Below are positions 5,841-13,712 of a stretch of 21,861 nt of DNA, piece after piece. The notes below the pieces were generated by a model, which saw nothing but the letters and a program-made list of their open reading frames with translations, was not told where the DNA came from and did not search any database. The stretch is taken from assembly GCA_001775255.1 (NCBI GenBank), contig MFCJ01000053.1:1-21861 (forward strand), read 5' to 3'. Made by a program: the position numbers and the translations under genes. The stretch comes from Candidatus Dadabacteria bacterium RIFCSPHIGHO2_12_FULL_53_21 (GTDB lineage: Bacteria > Desulfobacterota_D > UBA1144 > Nemesobacterales > UBA2774). The stretch's first letter is position 1; each line of letters begins with the position of its first letter.

Positions 5841-7958
5841 TTACATCGCACTGTTGGTGTAATTCTCTATATTCTCATCAAGAGCCGCTTTTCTGCTCAG
5901 CCTGATCTTGCCGTCGTGCTCCTTGCCTATGCACTTTACGAGCACCTCGTCCTTCTCCTGAAGGATATCGGTGACGTTCTTGACCCTGGTAGGCGCGAGC
6001 TCGGATATGTGTACGAGACCGTCCTTTCCGTATCCCAGCTCCACGATAGCCCCGAAATCGAGGATCCGCTTTACGGTCCCGCGGTATATCTTGCCGACTT
6101 CGATTTCCGCAACGATCCCCTCGACAATCTTGACCGCCTTATCGCAGGCATCCCTGTCGGGCGAAGCTATATTCACCCTCCCGGAATCGTCTATATCTAT
6201 CTGCACGCCCGTTATCTCGACGATCTTCTTTATGGTCTTCCCGCCGGAACCTATCACGTCCTTTATCTTGTCCTGGCTTATCTGTATCGTGATTATTCTT
6301 GGAGCGTAAGTCGAAATGTCCTCTCTCGGGACCTGAATGATTTCGTTCATTTTATCGAGAACCGTCATCCGCGCGTTCTTCGCCTGCTCGAGAGCGGCCG
6401 AGAGTATCTCTTTCGTGACTCCGGTCGTTTTGATGTCCATCTGGAGAGCGGTTACGCCGCTTTTCGTGCCGGCCACTTTAAAATCCATATCCCCGAGATG
6501 GTCTTCGTCCCCGAGTATGTCGGTGAGGATGACGAAATCGTCCCCTTCCTTGATGAGCCCCATGGCTATGCCGCCTACGGGGGCGGATATGGGAACGCCC
6601 GCGTCCATAAGTGACAGCGTCGCGCCGCATACGGTGGCCATGGAGGAAGAGCCGTTCGATTCGAGGACGTCGGATACGATCCTTATAGTATAGGGGAATT
6701 GATCATTTTTCGGGAGCACGGGAATTATCGACCTTTCGGCAAGCGCCCCGTGGCCTATCTCCCTCCGTCCCGGCCCCAGCCTGAAACTCACCTCGCCAAC
6801 GCTGTAGGGAGGGAAATTATAATGGAGCATAAACGTCTTGGTGATGTCGCCTTCGAGGGAGTCTATCCTCTGCTCGTCGTACTTCGTGCCCAGGGTCGCG
6901 GTAACGGCCGCCTGGGTCTCGCCCCTCGTAAAGAGGGCGGAGCCGTGTGCCCTCGAGAGGAATCCGACTTCGCCGTATATATTCCTGACATCGGCGTATC
7001 CCCTCCCGTCGAGCCTTACTTTGTCTTTTACTATCAGCTCCCTTACAAGGTCCTTCAATATTTTTTCAAATGGTTTGGAAACCCCGACTTCCTCATCCGG
7101 GTGGAGGGATTTTAAATGCTCCTCCGCTTCCGCGCGTATGTTCTTTATCCGCTGCTTTCTCTCCGACTTGGACGCCGATATGAGTGTTTCCCGTAATTTC
7201 TGCCCGGCATAGGCAAGCACTTCCGCCTCAATGGGGTCATCTGCGGCTGCGGAATCTAATACCCTTTTCTGAATATCCAGGCCGGATATCAAATCTTCCT
7301 GGAGCTTTATGAACTCCTGGATGCACTGATGCGCGAACATAAGCGCATCGACTATCTCGGTTTCGGGAACTTCATTCGCGCCGCCCTCGACCATGACGAT
7401 TGCGTCTTTCGTCCCGGCAACGATGATGTTCATATCGCTCTCCGCGAGGTCCTTCTTCGTGGGGTTGCAGATGAATGCGCCCCCGACCCTGCCTACCCTT
7501 ACCGCTGCAATAGGCCCGTCAAAAGGGATGTCCGATACCATGAGCGCGGCGGAAGCCGCCGTGAGGGACAGCACATCGGGATCGTGGTCGGCGTCGGCCG
7601 AGAATACGGTAATGATTATCTGTGTCTGATACGTAAAGCCACTCGGGATGAGCGGTCTGATCGGCCTGTCTATAAGTCTTGAAGTCAGGACTTCCTTTTC
7701 GTTCGGCCTCCCTTCCCGCTTGAAATATCCGCCGGGTATCTTTCCGGCCGCGGAAGATTTCTCCTGGTAATTGATAGTTAACGGAAGGAAATCCTCCCCT
7801 TCCGATTTTTCATCCAGGGCGACGACGGTAGCGAGTACCGCCGTGTCCTCATAACGCGCAAATACCGCCCCGTTAGCCTGCCTGGCAAGTGATCCTGTCT
7901 CAAGGCTGTAATGTTTATCGAATATCCGGGCATCAACCTTTTTTGGTTGTATAGTCAA
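5841..7958 (-). CDS. pnp: polyribonucleotide nucleotidyltransferase (PNPase)
   Basis: A 705-residue 3'-5' phosphorolytic exoribonuclease, a core degradosome enzyme. Order: a first RNase PH domain (LTSRLIDRPIRPLIP), a helical linker, a second RNase PH domain starting DGRGYADVRNIYGEVG with the active-site region DEDHLGDMDFKVAGTKSG, a KH domain (IGSGGKTIKKIVEITG, about 555-615), and an S1 domain (GKIYRGTVKRILDFGAIVEL, about 625-695). The start is TTG at 7958, chosen because AGGAGG ends 7 bases upstream and the protein begins at the family's usual place. It follows rpsO by 20 bases, the standard rpsO-pnp order. The ribosome-binding site sits in the loop of a weak hairpin (GGTTC/GGACC), a possible control point. 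Confidence 0.98.
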   Translation of the reverse strand: MTIQPKKVDARIFDKHYSLETGSLARQANGAVFARYEDTAVLATVVALDEKSEGEDFLPLTINYQEKSSAAGKIPGGYFKREGRPNEKEVLTSRLIDRPIRPLIPSGFTYQTQIIITVFSADADHDPDVLSLTAASAALMVSDIPFDGPIAAVRVGRVGGAFICNPTKKDLAESDMNIIVAGTKDAIVMVEGGANEVPETEIVDALMFAHQCIQEFIKLQEDLISGLDIQKRVLDSAAADDPIEAEVLAYAGQKLRETLISASKSERKQRIKNIRAEAEEHLKSLHPDEEVGVSKPFEKILKDLVRELIVKDKVRLDGRGYADVRNIYGEVGFLSRAHGSALFTRGETQAAVTATLGTKYDEQRIDSLEGDITKTFMLHYNFPPYSVGEVSFRLGPGRREIGHGALAERSIIPVLPKNDQFPYTIRIVSDVLESNGSSSMATVCGATLSLMDAGVPISAPVGGIAMGLIKEGDDFVILTDILGDEDHLGDMDFKVAGTKSGVTALQMDIKTTGVTKEILSAALEQAKNARMTVLDKMNEIIQVPREDISTYAPRIITIQISQDKIKDVIGSGGKTIKKIVEITGVQIDIDDSGRVNIASPDRDACDKAVKIVEGIVAEIEVGKIYRGTVKRILDFGAIVELGYGKDGLVHISELAPTRVKNVTDILQEKDEVLVKCIGKEHDGKIRLSRKAALDENIENYTNSAM

Positions 7959-7978
7959 AACTGGTCCTCCTTTGAACC

Positions 7979-8248
7979 CTACTTTCTAAGTCCGAGTTTC
8001 TGAATGAGATCCGGATATGTCTCCGGTTTGATTTTTCTGATGTAATTCAAAAGCCTTCTTCTCCTCGCGACAAGCGACACGAGACCCCTTCTCGAATGAT
8101 TGTCCTTAGGGGACTTTTCCGTATGGAGCGAAAGTTCCTTGATCCTGCGGGTAAGTATCGCGACCTGGACTTCGGGCGAGCCGACGTCCTTCTGATGTAG
8201 AGCGTAGTCGCTGATAATCTGAGCTTTTTCTTCCTTCTCGATCGACAT
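7979..8248 (-). CDS. rpsO: 30S ribosomal protein S15
   Basis: An 89-residue primary 16S rRNA-binding protein. The family signatures are clear: DVGSPEVQVAILTRRI, LSLHTEKSPKDNHSRRGL and VARRRRLLNYIRK. ATG start with GGAGGG 7 bases upstream. It is placed between truB and pnp as in many bacteria. S15 often represses its own messenger, but the 46-base leader after truB shows no obvious S15 site that I can point to. Confidence 0.98.
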   Translation of the reverse strand: MSIEKEEKAQIISDYALHQKDVGSPEVQVAILTRRIKELSLHTEKSPKDNHSRRGLVSLVARRRRLLNYIRKIKPETYPDLIQKLGLRK

Positions 8249-8294
8249 CTAATGCCCTCCTTAAACTTCTATTTCAGTTTGTTTCGTTCCACTC

Positions 8295-9206
8295 TCAATT
8301 AAAGACCCTCAGCAGCTTAAATACTATAACCCCGCCGCCGAGGTTTTCCGTTTCAACCGAACCCATCATGGCTTCCGTAACCGCCACGAGGGTCTCGCCC
8401 TCGTATACCATGACCCTCTCCCCTGCATCGAACCGGGGGATATTCAGCCCGTCGAGGCTATGTTTCCTTAACTGCTTGCCTTCCCTTATTTCGCTCGCGA
8501 TGTCCCTATCCACATGAATCCGCTTCATATGGGAGAGGGCGTGATCGAGCGGGGCCAGGACTGCTGAGCCGTTCTGGACATCCTCGATCGTAACGGCGTC
8601 GTCAATGCTAAAGCCGTCGCTCTCGATCCTCCTCAACTCCGTAAGATGTCCGCCGCATCCAAGCTCGTCGGCGATGTCCGAAGCGAGCACCCTTATATAC
8701 GTGCCGCGGGAACATTTTACCATAAATCTGACGAATGGGGGATTGAAATCCAGTAATTCGAGCTCGTTAATCAGAACCGCTCTTTCCGCCCGCTCGACCT
8801 CCATACCCCGCCTGGCATACTCATAGAGCCTGACTCCGTCCTTCTTGAGGGCGGAGTACATGGGAGGAACCTGTGTAATTTTACCTCGAAATTTGGAAAA
8901 TACATCTAATAGTCCGGAATTATTGATAATACCTATTTCCTTTTCTTCCATCACCCTGCCGGTTAAATCGAGGGTGTCGGTTTTAATCCCGAGCCTCATC
9001 ATCGCTTCATATTTTTTATGACTGCTTTCCATAAAGGGAATTATCTTTGTCGCGTTGTTGACACAGATGGGCAGCACCCCGGTGGCGAACGGGTCGAGTG
9101 TCCCGGTGTGCCCGGCGCGCCTGGCTCCGAGTATCCTGTTCACCGCATTGACCGCCGCCTGCGAAGTTATGCCCTTCGGCTTGTCGAGAATCAGCACCCC
9201 GTTCAA
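8295..9206 (-). CDS. truB: tRNA pseudouridine(55) synthase TruB
   Basis: A 303-residue enzyme that makes pseudouridine 55 in the T-loop of tRNAs. It starts with VLILDKPKGITS. The catalytic aspartate is in AGHTGTLDPFATGVL. CSRGTYIRVLASDI and GGHLTELRR follow, with a short PUA-like C-terminus. The start is TTG (9206-9204): the protein begins just before the conserved LDKPKG, and GGGAGG lies 7 bases upstream. The TTG overlaps the TGA of nrnA (TTGA), so the two genes are translationally linked. The ribosome-binding site is part of a palindrome described separately. Confidence 0.97.
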   Translation of the reverse strand: MNGVLILDKPKGITSQAAVNAVNRILGARRAGHTGTLDPFATGVLPICVNNATKIIPFMESSHKKYEAMMRLGIKTDTLDLTGRVMEEKEIGIINNSGLLDVFSKFRGKITQVPPMYSALKKDGVRLYEYARRGMEVERAERAVLINELELLDFNPPFVRFMVKCSRGTYIRVLASDIADELGCGGHLTELRRIESDGFSIDDAVTIEDVQNGSAVLAPLDHALSHMKRIHVDRDIASEIREGKQLRKHSLDGLNIPRFDAGERVMVYEGETLVAVTEAMMGSVETENLGGGVIVFKLLRVFN

Positions 9207-10189
9207 GGGAGGACCTCCCTTACAGACTCGAATATCCTTTTTTTGACTTCGTTCAGATCCCCCGCGAGCGAGCAGCCGGCGGCCCTGTTGTGCCCTCCCC
9301 CTCCGAATCCCTCGGCGATCTTCGCCACATCCACCTGTCCTTTCGACCTGAAGCTTACCTTCCAGAGAGAGCCGTCCTTAACATTCTCCTCCCTGAACAG
9401 CACGGCGATCTCGACGCCTTTGATGCTCCTCGGGATATTCACTATGCCTTCGGTATCTTCCCTGCGGGCGCCCGTTTGCGCGAACATATTTTTATCCACA
9501 TAGACCGAGGCAATTTTTTTATCCCCCGACACCTCGAGCGTGGGAAGCACGAGACCGATGAGCTTAAGCTTCCTGAGGGGTTCGCTTTCAAAGAGGGCTT
9601 CCGATATTTCCGCCGGGTCCGCCCCGTACTCGACGAGCTCCGCGGCCACCCTGAACGTATCCGGGTTGGTGTTGGAGTACCTGAAAGAACCGGTATCGCC
9701 TATTATAGTAGTGTATATGTTGTCCGCTATATCGCTGTTGATCTCGACCGGCAGCTGCTTCAGAACAGAATAGATAATTATCCCTGTCGAGGAAGAGCGA
9801 GGGTCGAGGAGACGGAAGTCGGCAGAGGAATTGTTGGTCTGATGATGATCCATTATAATGACTTTTCCGCACCGGCCGGTCCTGAGGAAATCCTCGAACT
9901 CGCGGCCGGCCCTGTTTGTCCCGGTGCAGTCCACGGCAAAAACCAGATCGAACGTCCCTTCTATCTCGTCCAACGATTTGACTATCCTGTCCGAATGAGG
10001 GAGAAAACGGAGGATCTCGGGCACCCCGTCCTTATTATAGAATACGGCTTCCTTGCCCATCTGTTCTATACCGAGGCCGAGCGCGAGCATAGACCCTATG
10101 GCGTCGCCGTCCGGGTTTTCATGCGACGATATAAGCACCCTTTTCGAGTCCCTTATCAGTCCCAATATCGCGTTCATCTCACTGGTCAC
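9203..10189 (-). CDS. nrnA: DHH-family oligoribonuclease / pAp phosphatase NrnA
   Basis: A phosphoesterase that degrades nanoRNAs (2-5 nt) and dephosphorylates pAp, finishing RNA decay begun by enzymes such as PNPase. Metal-binding motifs: SSHENPDGDAIGS near the start, VDCTGT, MDHHQTN (the DHH signature), and C-terminal DHHA1 EGFGGGGHNRAAGCS. I start it at GTG-10189 (328 residues) because AGAGGG lies 7 bases before it. A TTG at 10195 gives 330 residues but sits too close to that site, and an ATG at 10177, one base after the rbfA stop, gives the most family-like N-terminus (MNAILGLI). It overlaps rbfA by a few bases and truB by the shared TTGA. Confidence 0.93.
   Translation of the reverse strand: MTSEMNAILGLIRDSKRVLISSHENPDGDAIGSMLALGLGIEQMGKEAVFYNKDGVPEILRFLPHSDRIVKSLDEIEGTFDLVFAVDCTGTNRAGREFEDFLRTGRCGKVIIMDHHQTNNSSADFRLLDPRSSSTGIIIYSVLKQLPVEINSDIADNIYTTIIGDTGSFRYSNTNPDTFRVAAELVEYGADPAEISEALFESEPLRKLKLIGLVLPTLEVSGDKKIASVYVDKNMFAQTGARREDTEGIVNIPRSIKGVEIAVLFREENVKDGSLWKVSFRSKGQVDVAKIAEGFGGGGHNRAAGCSLAGDLNEVKKRIFESVREVLP
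9205..9221 (-). promoter_or_regulatory. truB: palindrome covering the truB ribosome-binding site and start
   Basis: The minus strand reads AAGGGAGGTCCTCCCTT, a perfect inverted repeat about its central base. As RNA it can form at least six pairs (AAGGGA/TCCCTT) with a GGTCC loop, covering the GGGAGG ribosome-binding site and the first two bases of the TTG start. The last codons and stop of nrnA run through the 3' arm, so a ribosome finishing nrnA would open it. Confidence 0.6.
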
Positions 10190-10535
10190 CGGCAATCCCT
10201 CTTAATATCTCGTCGACTTTGTAGCCTTTTTCAAGCGCCGAATCGTAGCTGAACTTGATGTCGGGTATCTTCCTCATCCTGAGCCTCTTCGCGAGCTTGC
10301 TCCTTATGAAGCCCTTCGCGTGCTCAAGCCCTTCGAGCGCGTCCGACTTCTCGCCTTCGCCGCCCAGGACGGTGAAGAATATCTCGGCCATGCTGAGGTT
10401 CTCGGTTATTTTCACCCCCGTGATGAATACGGAGCTTATACGCGGGTCCCTTATCTCACTCCTGACTATCATCCCGGACACTTCCTTCACGATCTCGTCC
10501 GATATCCTTTGCGACCTCTTGAATGTCAACCCCAA
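10179..10535 (-). CDS. rbfA: ribosome-binding factor A
   Basis: A 118-residue small KH-fold protein needed for late 30S maturation and cold adaptation, binding near the 5' end of 16S rRNA. Family features: an N-terminal helix RISDEIVKEVSGMI, DPRISSVFITGVKITENLSMAEIFFTV, and the C-terminal LRMRKIPDIKFSYDSALEKGYKVDEIL. The start is TTG (10535): AGGAG lies 6 bases upstream, and the TAG stop of ylxP overlaps that ribosome-binding site. A second TTG two codons on is possible. Translation is probably coupled to ylxP. Confidence 0.96.
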   Translation of the reverse strand: MGLTFKRSQRISDEIVKEVSGMIVRSEIRDPRISSVFITGVKITENLSMAEIFFTVLGGEGEKSDALEGLEHAKGFIRSKLAKRLRMRKIPDIKFSYDSALEKGYKVDEILRGIAGDQ

Positions 10536-10544
10536 ACCTGTCTC

Positions 10545-10835
10545 CTAAAAATGTATTATCTCGAATTCCCTGTTCCCCATCTCGACGACGCCTGTAGATT
10601 CTATAAACTGAGTTACCCGGTCGAGAACCGAGTTCACGAACCGCGACTCGTTGCCGACGAACGAAATGCCGATAGTAGCCTTCTGCCAGAGATCGTTCGA
10701 CCCGACTTCGGATACCGATACGTTGTTGAATCTGGATTTTATTCTCTGGATAAGACTTTTCAGGGTCTGTCTCTTGGCTTTGAGGGATCTGTTGCCGTTC
10801 ATATATAGATCAATGCGTAGTATGCCTATAACCAT
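10545..10835 (-). CDS. ylxP: DUF503 / YlxP-like protein
   Basis: A 96-residue protein of the DUF503 family, recognised by its start (MVIGILRIDLYMNGNRSLKAKRQTLKSLIQRIKSRFNNVSVSEV) and its fixed place between infB and rbfA. Members are linked by context to 30S assembly or translation; no biochemical activity can be read from the sequence. It begins 10 bases after the infB stop with an AAGG-type ribosome-binding site, and its stop overlaps the rbfA ribosome-binding site. Confidence 0.93.
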   Translation of the reverse strand: MVIGILRIDLYMNGNRSLKAKRQTLKSLIQRIKSRFNNVSVSEVGSNDLWQKATIGISFVGNESRFVNSVLDRVTQFIESTGVVEMGNREFEIIHF

Positions 10836-10845
10836 CTACCTTAGG

Positions 10846-13509
10846 TTAGAGCTCTTGCTTAAAATGTTCATGCGTGTAGAACTCGAGCGTGTCGCCGACT
10901 TTGATGTCGTTGAACCGTTCGACGCCGATACCGCACTCATATCCGGTGTTTACCTCTTTCACGTCGTCTTTGAACCTCTTCAGGGATGCGAGCTTGCCTT
11001 CGAAGATCACGACCCCGTCCCTGACCACCCTCACGCTGTTATCCCTGGAGACCTTTCCGTCCGAGACCATACAACCCGCGATAGTGCCTATACGCGATAT
11101 GGTGAACGTCTCCCTGATTTCGGCGTGTCCCGTAATCTTTTCCTTGATTATCGGCTCGAGGAGGCCTTCCATGGCGCTCCTGACCCTGTCTATGAGCTTG
11201 TAGATAATCGTGTGGAGCTCGAGAGACACACCCTCCCTCTCGGCTATCTCAAGGGAGTTGGCGTCGGGTCTTACATTGAAGCCGACTATTATCGCATTGG
11301 ATGCGCTCGCGAGCGCGACGTCCGTTTCGTTTATCGCGCCGACACCGGCATGAACGATCTTGACCTGACATTTTTCGGTGCTGAGTTTGCCGATAGATTC
11401 GTTAACGGCTTCAACGGACCCCTGTGTGTCCGCCTTGATAATCAGCGCAAGCTCCTTCGCTTCTTCCTGCTGGAGGCTCTGGAACAGATTTTCGAGGGAA
11501 GGTTTCCTTTCCTTTGCCGCAGCGGATTCCCTCTGCTTCATCTCCCTGTGGCCGACTACTTCCTTTGCCGCCCTTTCGTCCTTTACGACATAGATCAAGT
11601 CCCCGGCCTCAGGCACGCCCGAGAGACCCATTATCTCTACAGGCATCGAAGGACCGGCCTCGTTTACCCGTCCGCCTTTATCGTCGATTAGCGCCCTCAC
11701 CTTGCCCGAGGTCGTACCCGAAACGAGGTAATCCCCGATATGGAGGGTCCCTTCCTTTATGATAACAGTTGCAACGGGTCCCCTGCCCTTATCGAGATTG
11801 GCCTCTATGACGAAACCGTTCGCCCTTTTTGTCGCGTCGGCTTTAAGCTCGAGTATGTCCGCCTGAAGCAGAACAAGCTCGAGCAGCTCCCTTATGCCCA
11901 TCTTCTGCTTGGCCGAGACCTCGGCAAAGAGGGTATCGCCCCCCCATTCTTCCGAAAGAAGGCCTATTTCGGAGAGCTGCCTCTTTATCCTTTCGATATT
12001 CGCTTCCGGCTTGTCTATTTTGTTGATTGCGACAATTATCGGGACCTGGGCCGCCTTGGCATGGTTGACAGCCTCTATGGTCTGGGGCATGACACCATCG
12101 TCGGCCGCCACGACCAGGATTACTACGTCCGTGACCTTCGCCCCTCGCGCCCTCATGGCGGTGAAGGCCTCGTGACCCGGGGTGTCAACGAAGGAAACCT
12201 TTCTGCCGTCCACATCGACCGCATACGCCCCGATGTGCTGCGTAATGCCCCCCGCCTCGCCCGCGACTACGTTCGTTTCCCTGATAGCGTCGAGCAGAGT
12301 GGTTTTCCCGTGGTCGACGTGCCCCATTACAGTCACTACAGGCGGCCTTGGGGTGAGCATCTTATCGCCTTCTTCCGTGTACTTTTCAAGTAGTATGTCT
12401 TTCTCCTCGAATATATCGACCGAAACATCGAACCCGAATTCTTCAGCTACGAGCGCCGCGGTCTCATGGTCGAGCGCCTGATTGAGCGTCGTTCTGACAC
12501 CCATCGTTATGAGTTTCTTGATGACGTCCCCAGCTTTTAAGCTCATCATTTTAGCAAGCTCGCCCAGGTTTATGGACTCGCCTATTTTCAGCGTCCGCCT
12601 GGCGGGTTTCGCCGGGAACGGTATGACCCTCGCTTCTTCATTTGCCTCGGGCATATGCTCTCTTGCCCTGAAGATGTCCTTCGTGTTTCTATCAAACACC
12701 TTTTCCCTGTGCGCCGTGGTCGCGGTAGTACGCGGCCTCGCACGCCTGTCATCAACGAGGTATTCTCTTTTTCTCCCGGGGAGCTTTGTCCTAAACGCCT
12801 TCCTCAGCTCCTCGAGCGTATCTTCATCTATTATTTCTTCCCGTTTCGGCTTGAGCCTGCGAACCTTCTTCTTCGCTTTCTTGGCTGCTTCTTCCGCGTC
12901 GTCCTTTTCTAGAACCTTCTCTCCGGGCACCGCGCCCGCTTTAATCCCGGGCACGACCTTTCCGGGAGCCTCTTCGGCAAGCAGAGTCTCCATGAGCTCG
13001 TCGGGGCCTTCATCTCCGGACACAGCGCCGAGCGTATCTTCTCCGGCCGCAGATTCTTCCGGTGACCCAGGCACCTCTAACCGATGCTCCAGTCCCGGGC
13101 CTTCGCCTGCAGTTGCGGCCGCGTCATTTAATCCCTGCGCATAGCCTTCCTGTTGCTTTTCAAGGACTTCAGGCGGCGCCCCTCTGACTTCCTCTTCTAC
13201 GGGCTCCTCTAATTTCTTTTTCCTGCGAAGGACCACCCTTTCGCCCTGTCTCCGCTCGACCACCTCTTCCCCTTTTTCCGAACGGAAGACCCTGACCTTC
13301 TCTTTCTCCTCTTCAGCGGGTTTTTGCTGCGAGGCAGCGCCTCCCCCGCCCGAAGCCGAAATCCTGTCCCTTATCTTCTTCGCTTCCTCTTCGCTAATGG
13401 AACTCGCGTGGCTCTTAACGGAAATACCCAGCCCCTTCGCCACGTTAAGTATTTCAGTGTTCGATTTATTCAAATCTTTTGAGAGCTCGTAGACTCTTAC
13501 ATTAGACAT
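10846..13509 (-). CDS. infB: translation initiation factor IF-2
   Basis: An 887-residue GTPase that brings fMet-tRNA to the 30S subunit and joins the subunits. Order: an IF2_N module at 1-50 (VRVYELSKDLNKSNTEILN), a long charged, low-complexity linker rich in Glu, Lys and Arg (about 55-300), a second IF2_N-like module (about 303-365), the G domain with GHVDHGKT near residue 395, the switch-II motif DTPGHEAF and NKID, then domains II-IV, ending in a canonical C-terminal barrel (GYECGIGVERFNDIKVGD). ATG start, with GGGTG about 9 bases upstream. The linker varies in length among bacteria, so 887 residues is ordinary. It is separated from nusA by 203 bases. Confidence 0.98.
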   Translation of the reverse strand: MSNVRVYELSKDLNKSNTEILNVAKGLGISVKSHASSISEEEAKKIRDRISASGGGGAASQQKPAEEEKEKVRVFRSEKGEEVVERRQGERVVLRRKKKLEEPVEEEVRGAPPEVLEKQQEGYAQGLNDAAATAGEGPGLEHRLEVPGSPEESAAGEDTLGAVSGDEGPDELMETLLAEEAPGKVVPGIKAGAVPGEKVLEKDDAEEAAKKAKKKVRRLKPKREEIIDEDTLEELRKAFRTKLPGRKREYLVDDRRARPRTTATTAHREKVFDRNTKDIFRAREHMPEANEEARVIPFPAKPARRTLKIGESINLGELAKMMSLKAGDVIKKLITMGVRTTLNQALDHETAALVAEEFGFDVSVDIFEEKDILLEKYTEEGDKMLTPRPPVVTVMGHVDHGKTTLLDAIRETNVVAGEAGGITQHIGAYAVDVDGRKVSFVDTPGHEAFTAMRARGAKVTDVVILVVAADDGVMPQTIEAVNHAKAAQVPIIVAINKIDKPEANIERIKRQLSEIGLLSEEWGGDTLFAEVSAKQKMGIRELLELVLLQADILELKADATKRANGFVIEANLDKGRGPVATVIIKEGTLHIGDYLVSGTTSGKVRALIDDKGGRVNEAGPSMPVEIMGLSGVPEAGDLIYVVKDERAAKEVVGHREMKQRESAAAKERKPSLENLFQSLQQEEAKELALIIKADTQGSVEAVNESIGKLSTEKCQVKIVHAGVGAINETDVALASASNAIIVGFNVRPDANSLEIAEREGVSLELHTIIYKLIDRVRSAMEGLLEPIIKEKITGHAEIRETFTISRIGTIAGCMVSDGKVSRDNSVRVVRDGVVIFEGKLASLKRFKDDVKEVNTGYECGIGVERFNDIKVGDTLEFYTHEHFKQEL

Positions 13510-13712
13510 ATATAACGCACCCTGTACACGACCACATATTTACAATAAATTAAAAAACTTAAGTTTATCCAGGAAAGAGTACCAAAGTTTACAAGCGATT
13601 GCAAAAGTGAGACAGATCCGGAAGCATGCCTGCAATAGCAATAAATGTAATCTCTCGGTATTGTTCCCTTGGTCCTTCGAGCAATATCTGTCTGATTATA
13701 TGAAACGGCAGC

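Noticed and set aside
5916..6614. A 232-codon plus-strand frame opposite pnp
   Set aside because: Shadow of the PNPase gene; no domain and no ribosome-binding site.
9290..10252. A 320-codon plus-strand frame opposite nrnA
   Set aside because: It is antisense to a clear DHH-family gene; such long shadows arise from the G/C-biased third codon positions. There is no recognisable domain.
12482..13144. A Ser/Pro/Ala-rich plus-strand frame opposite infB
   Set aside because: It is the antisense image of the charged linker of IF-2; no family features.
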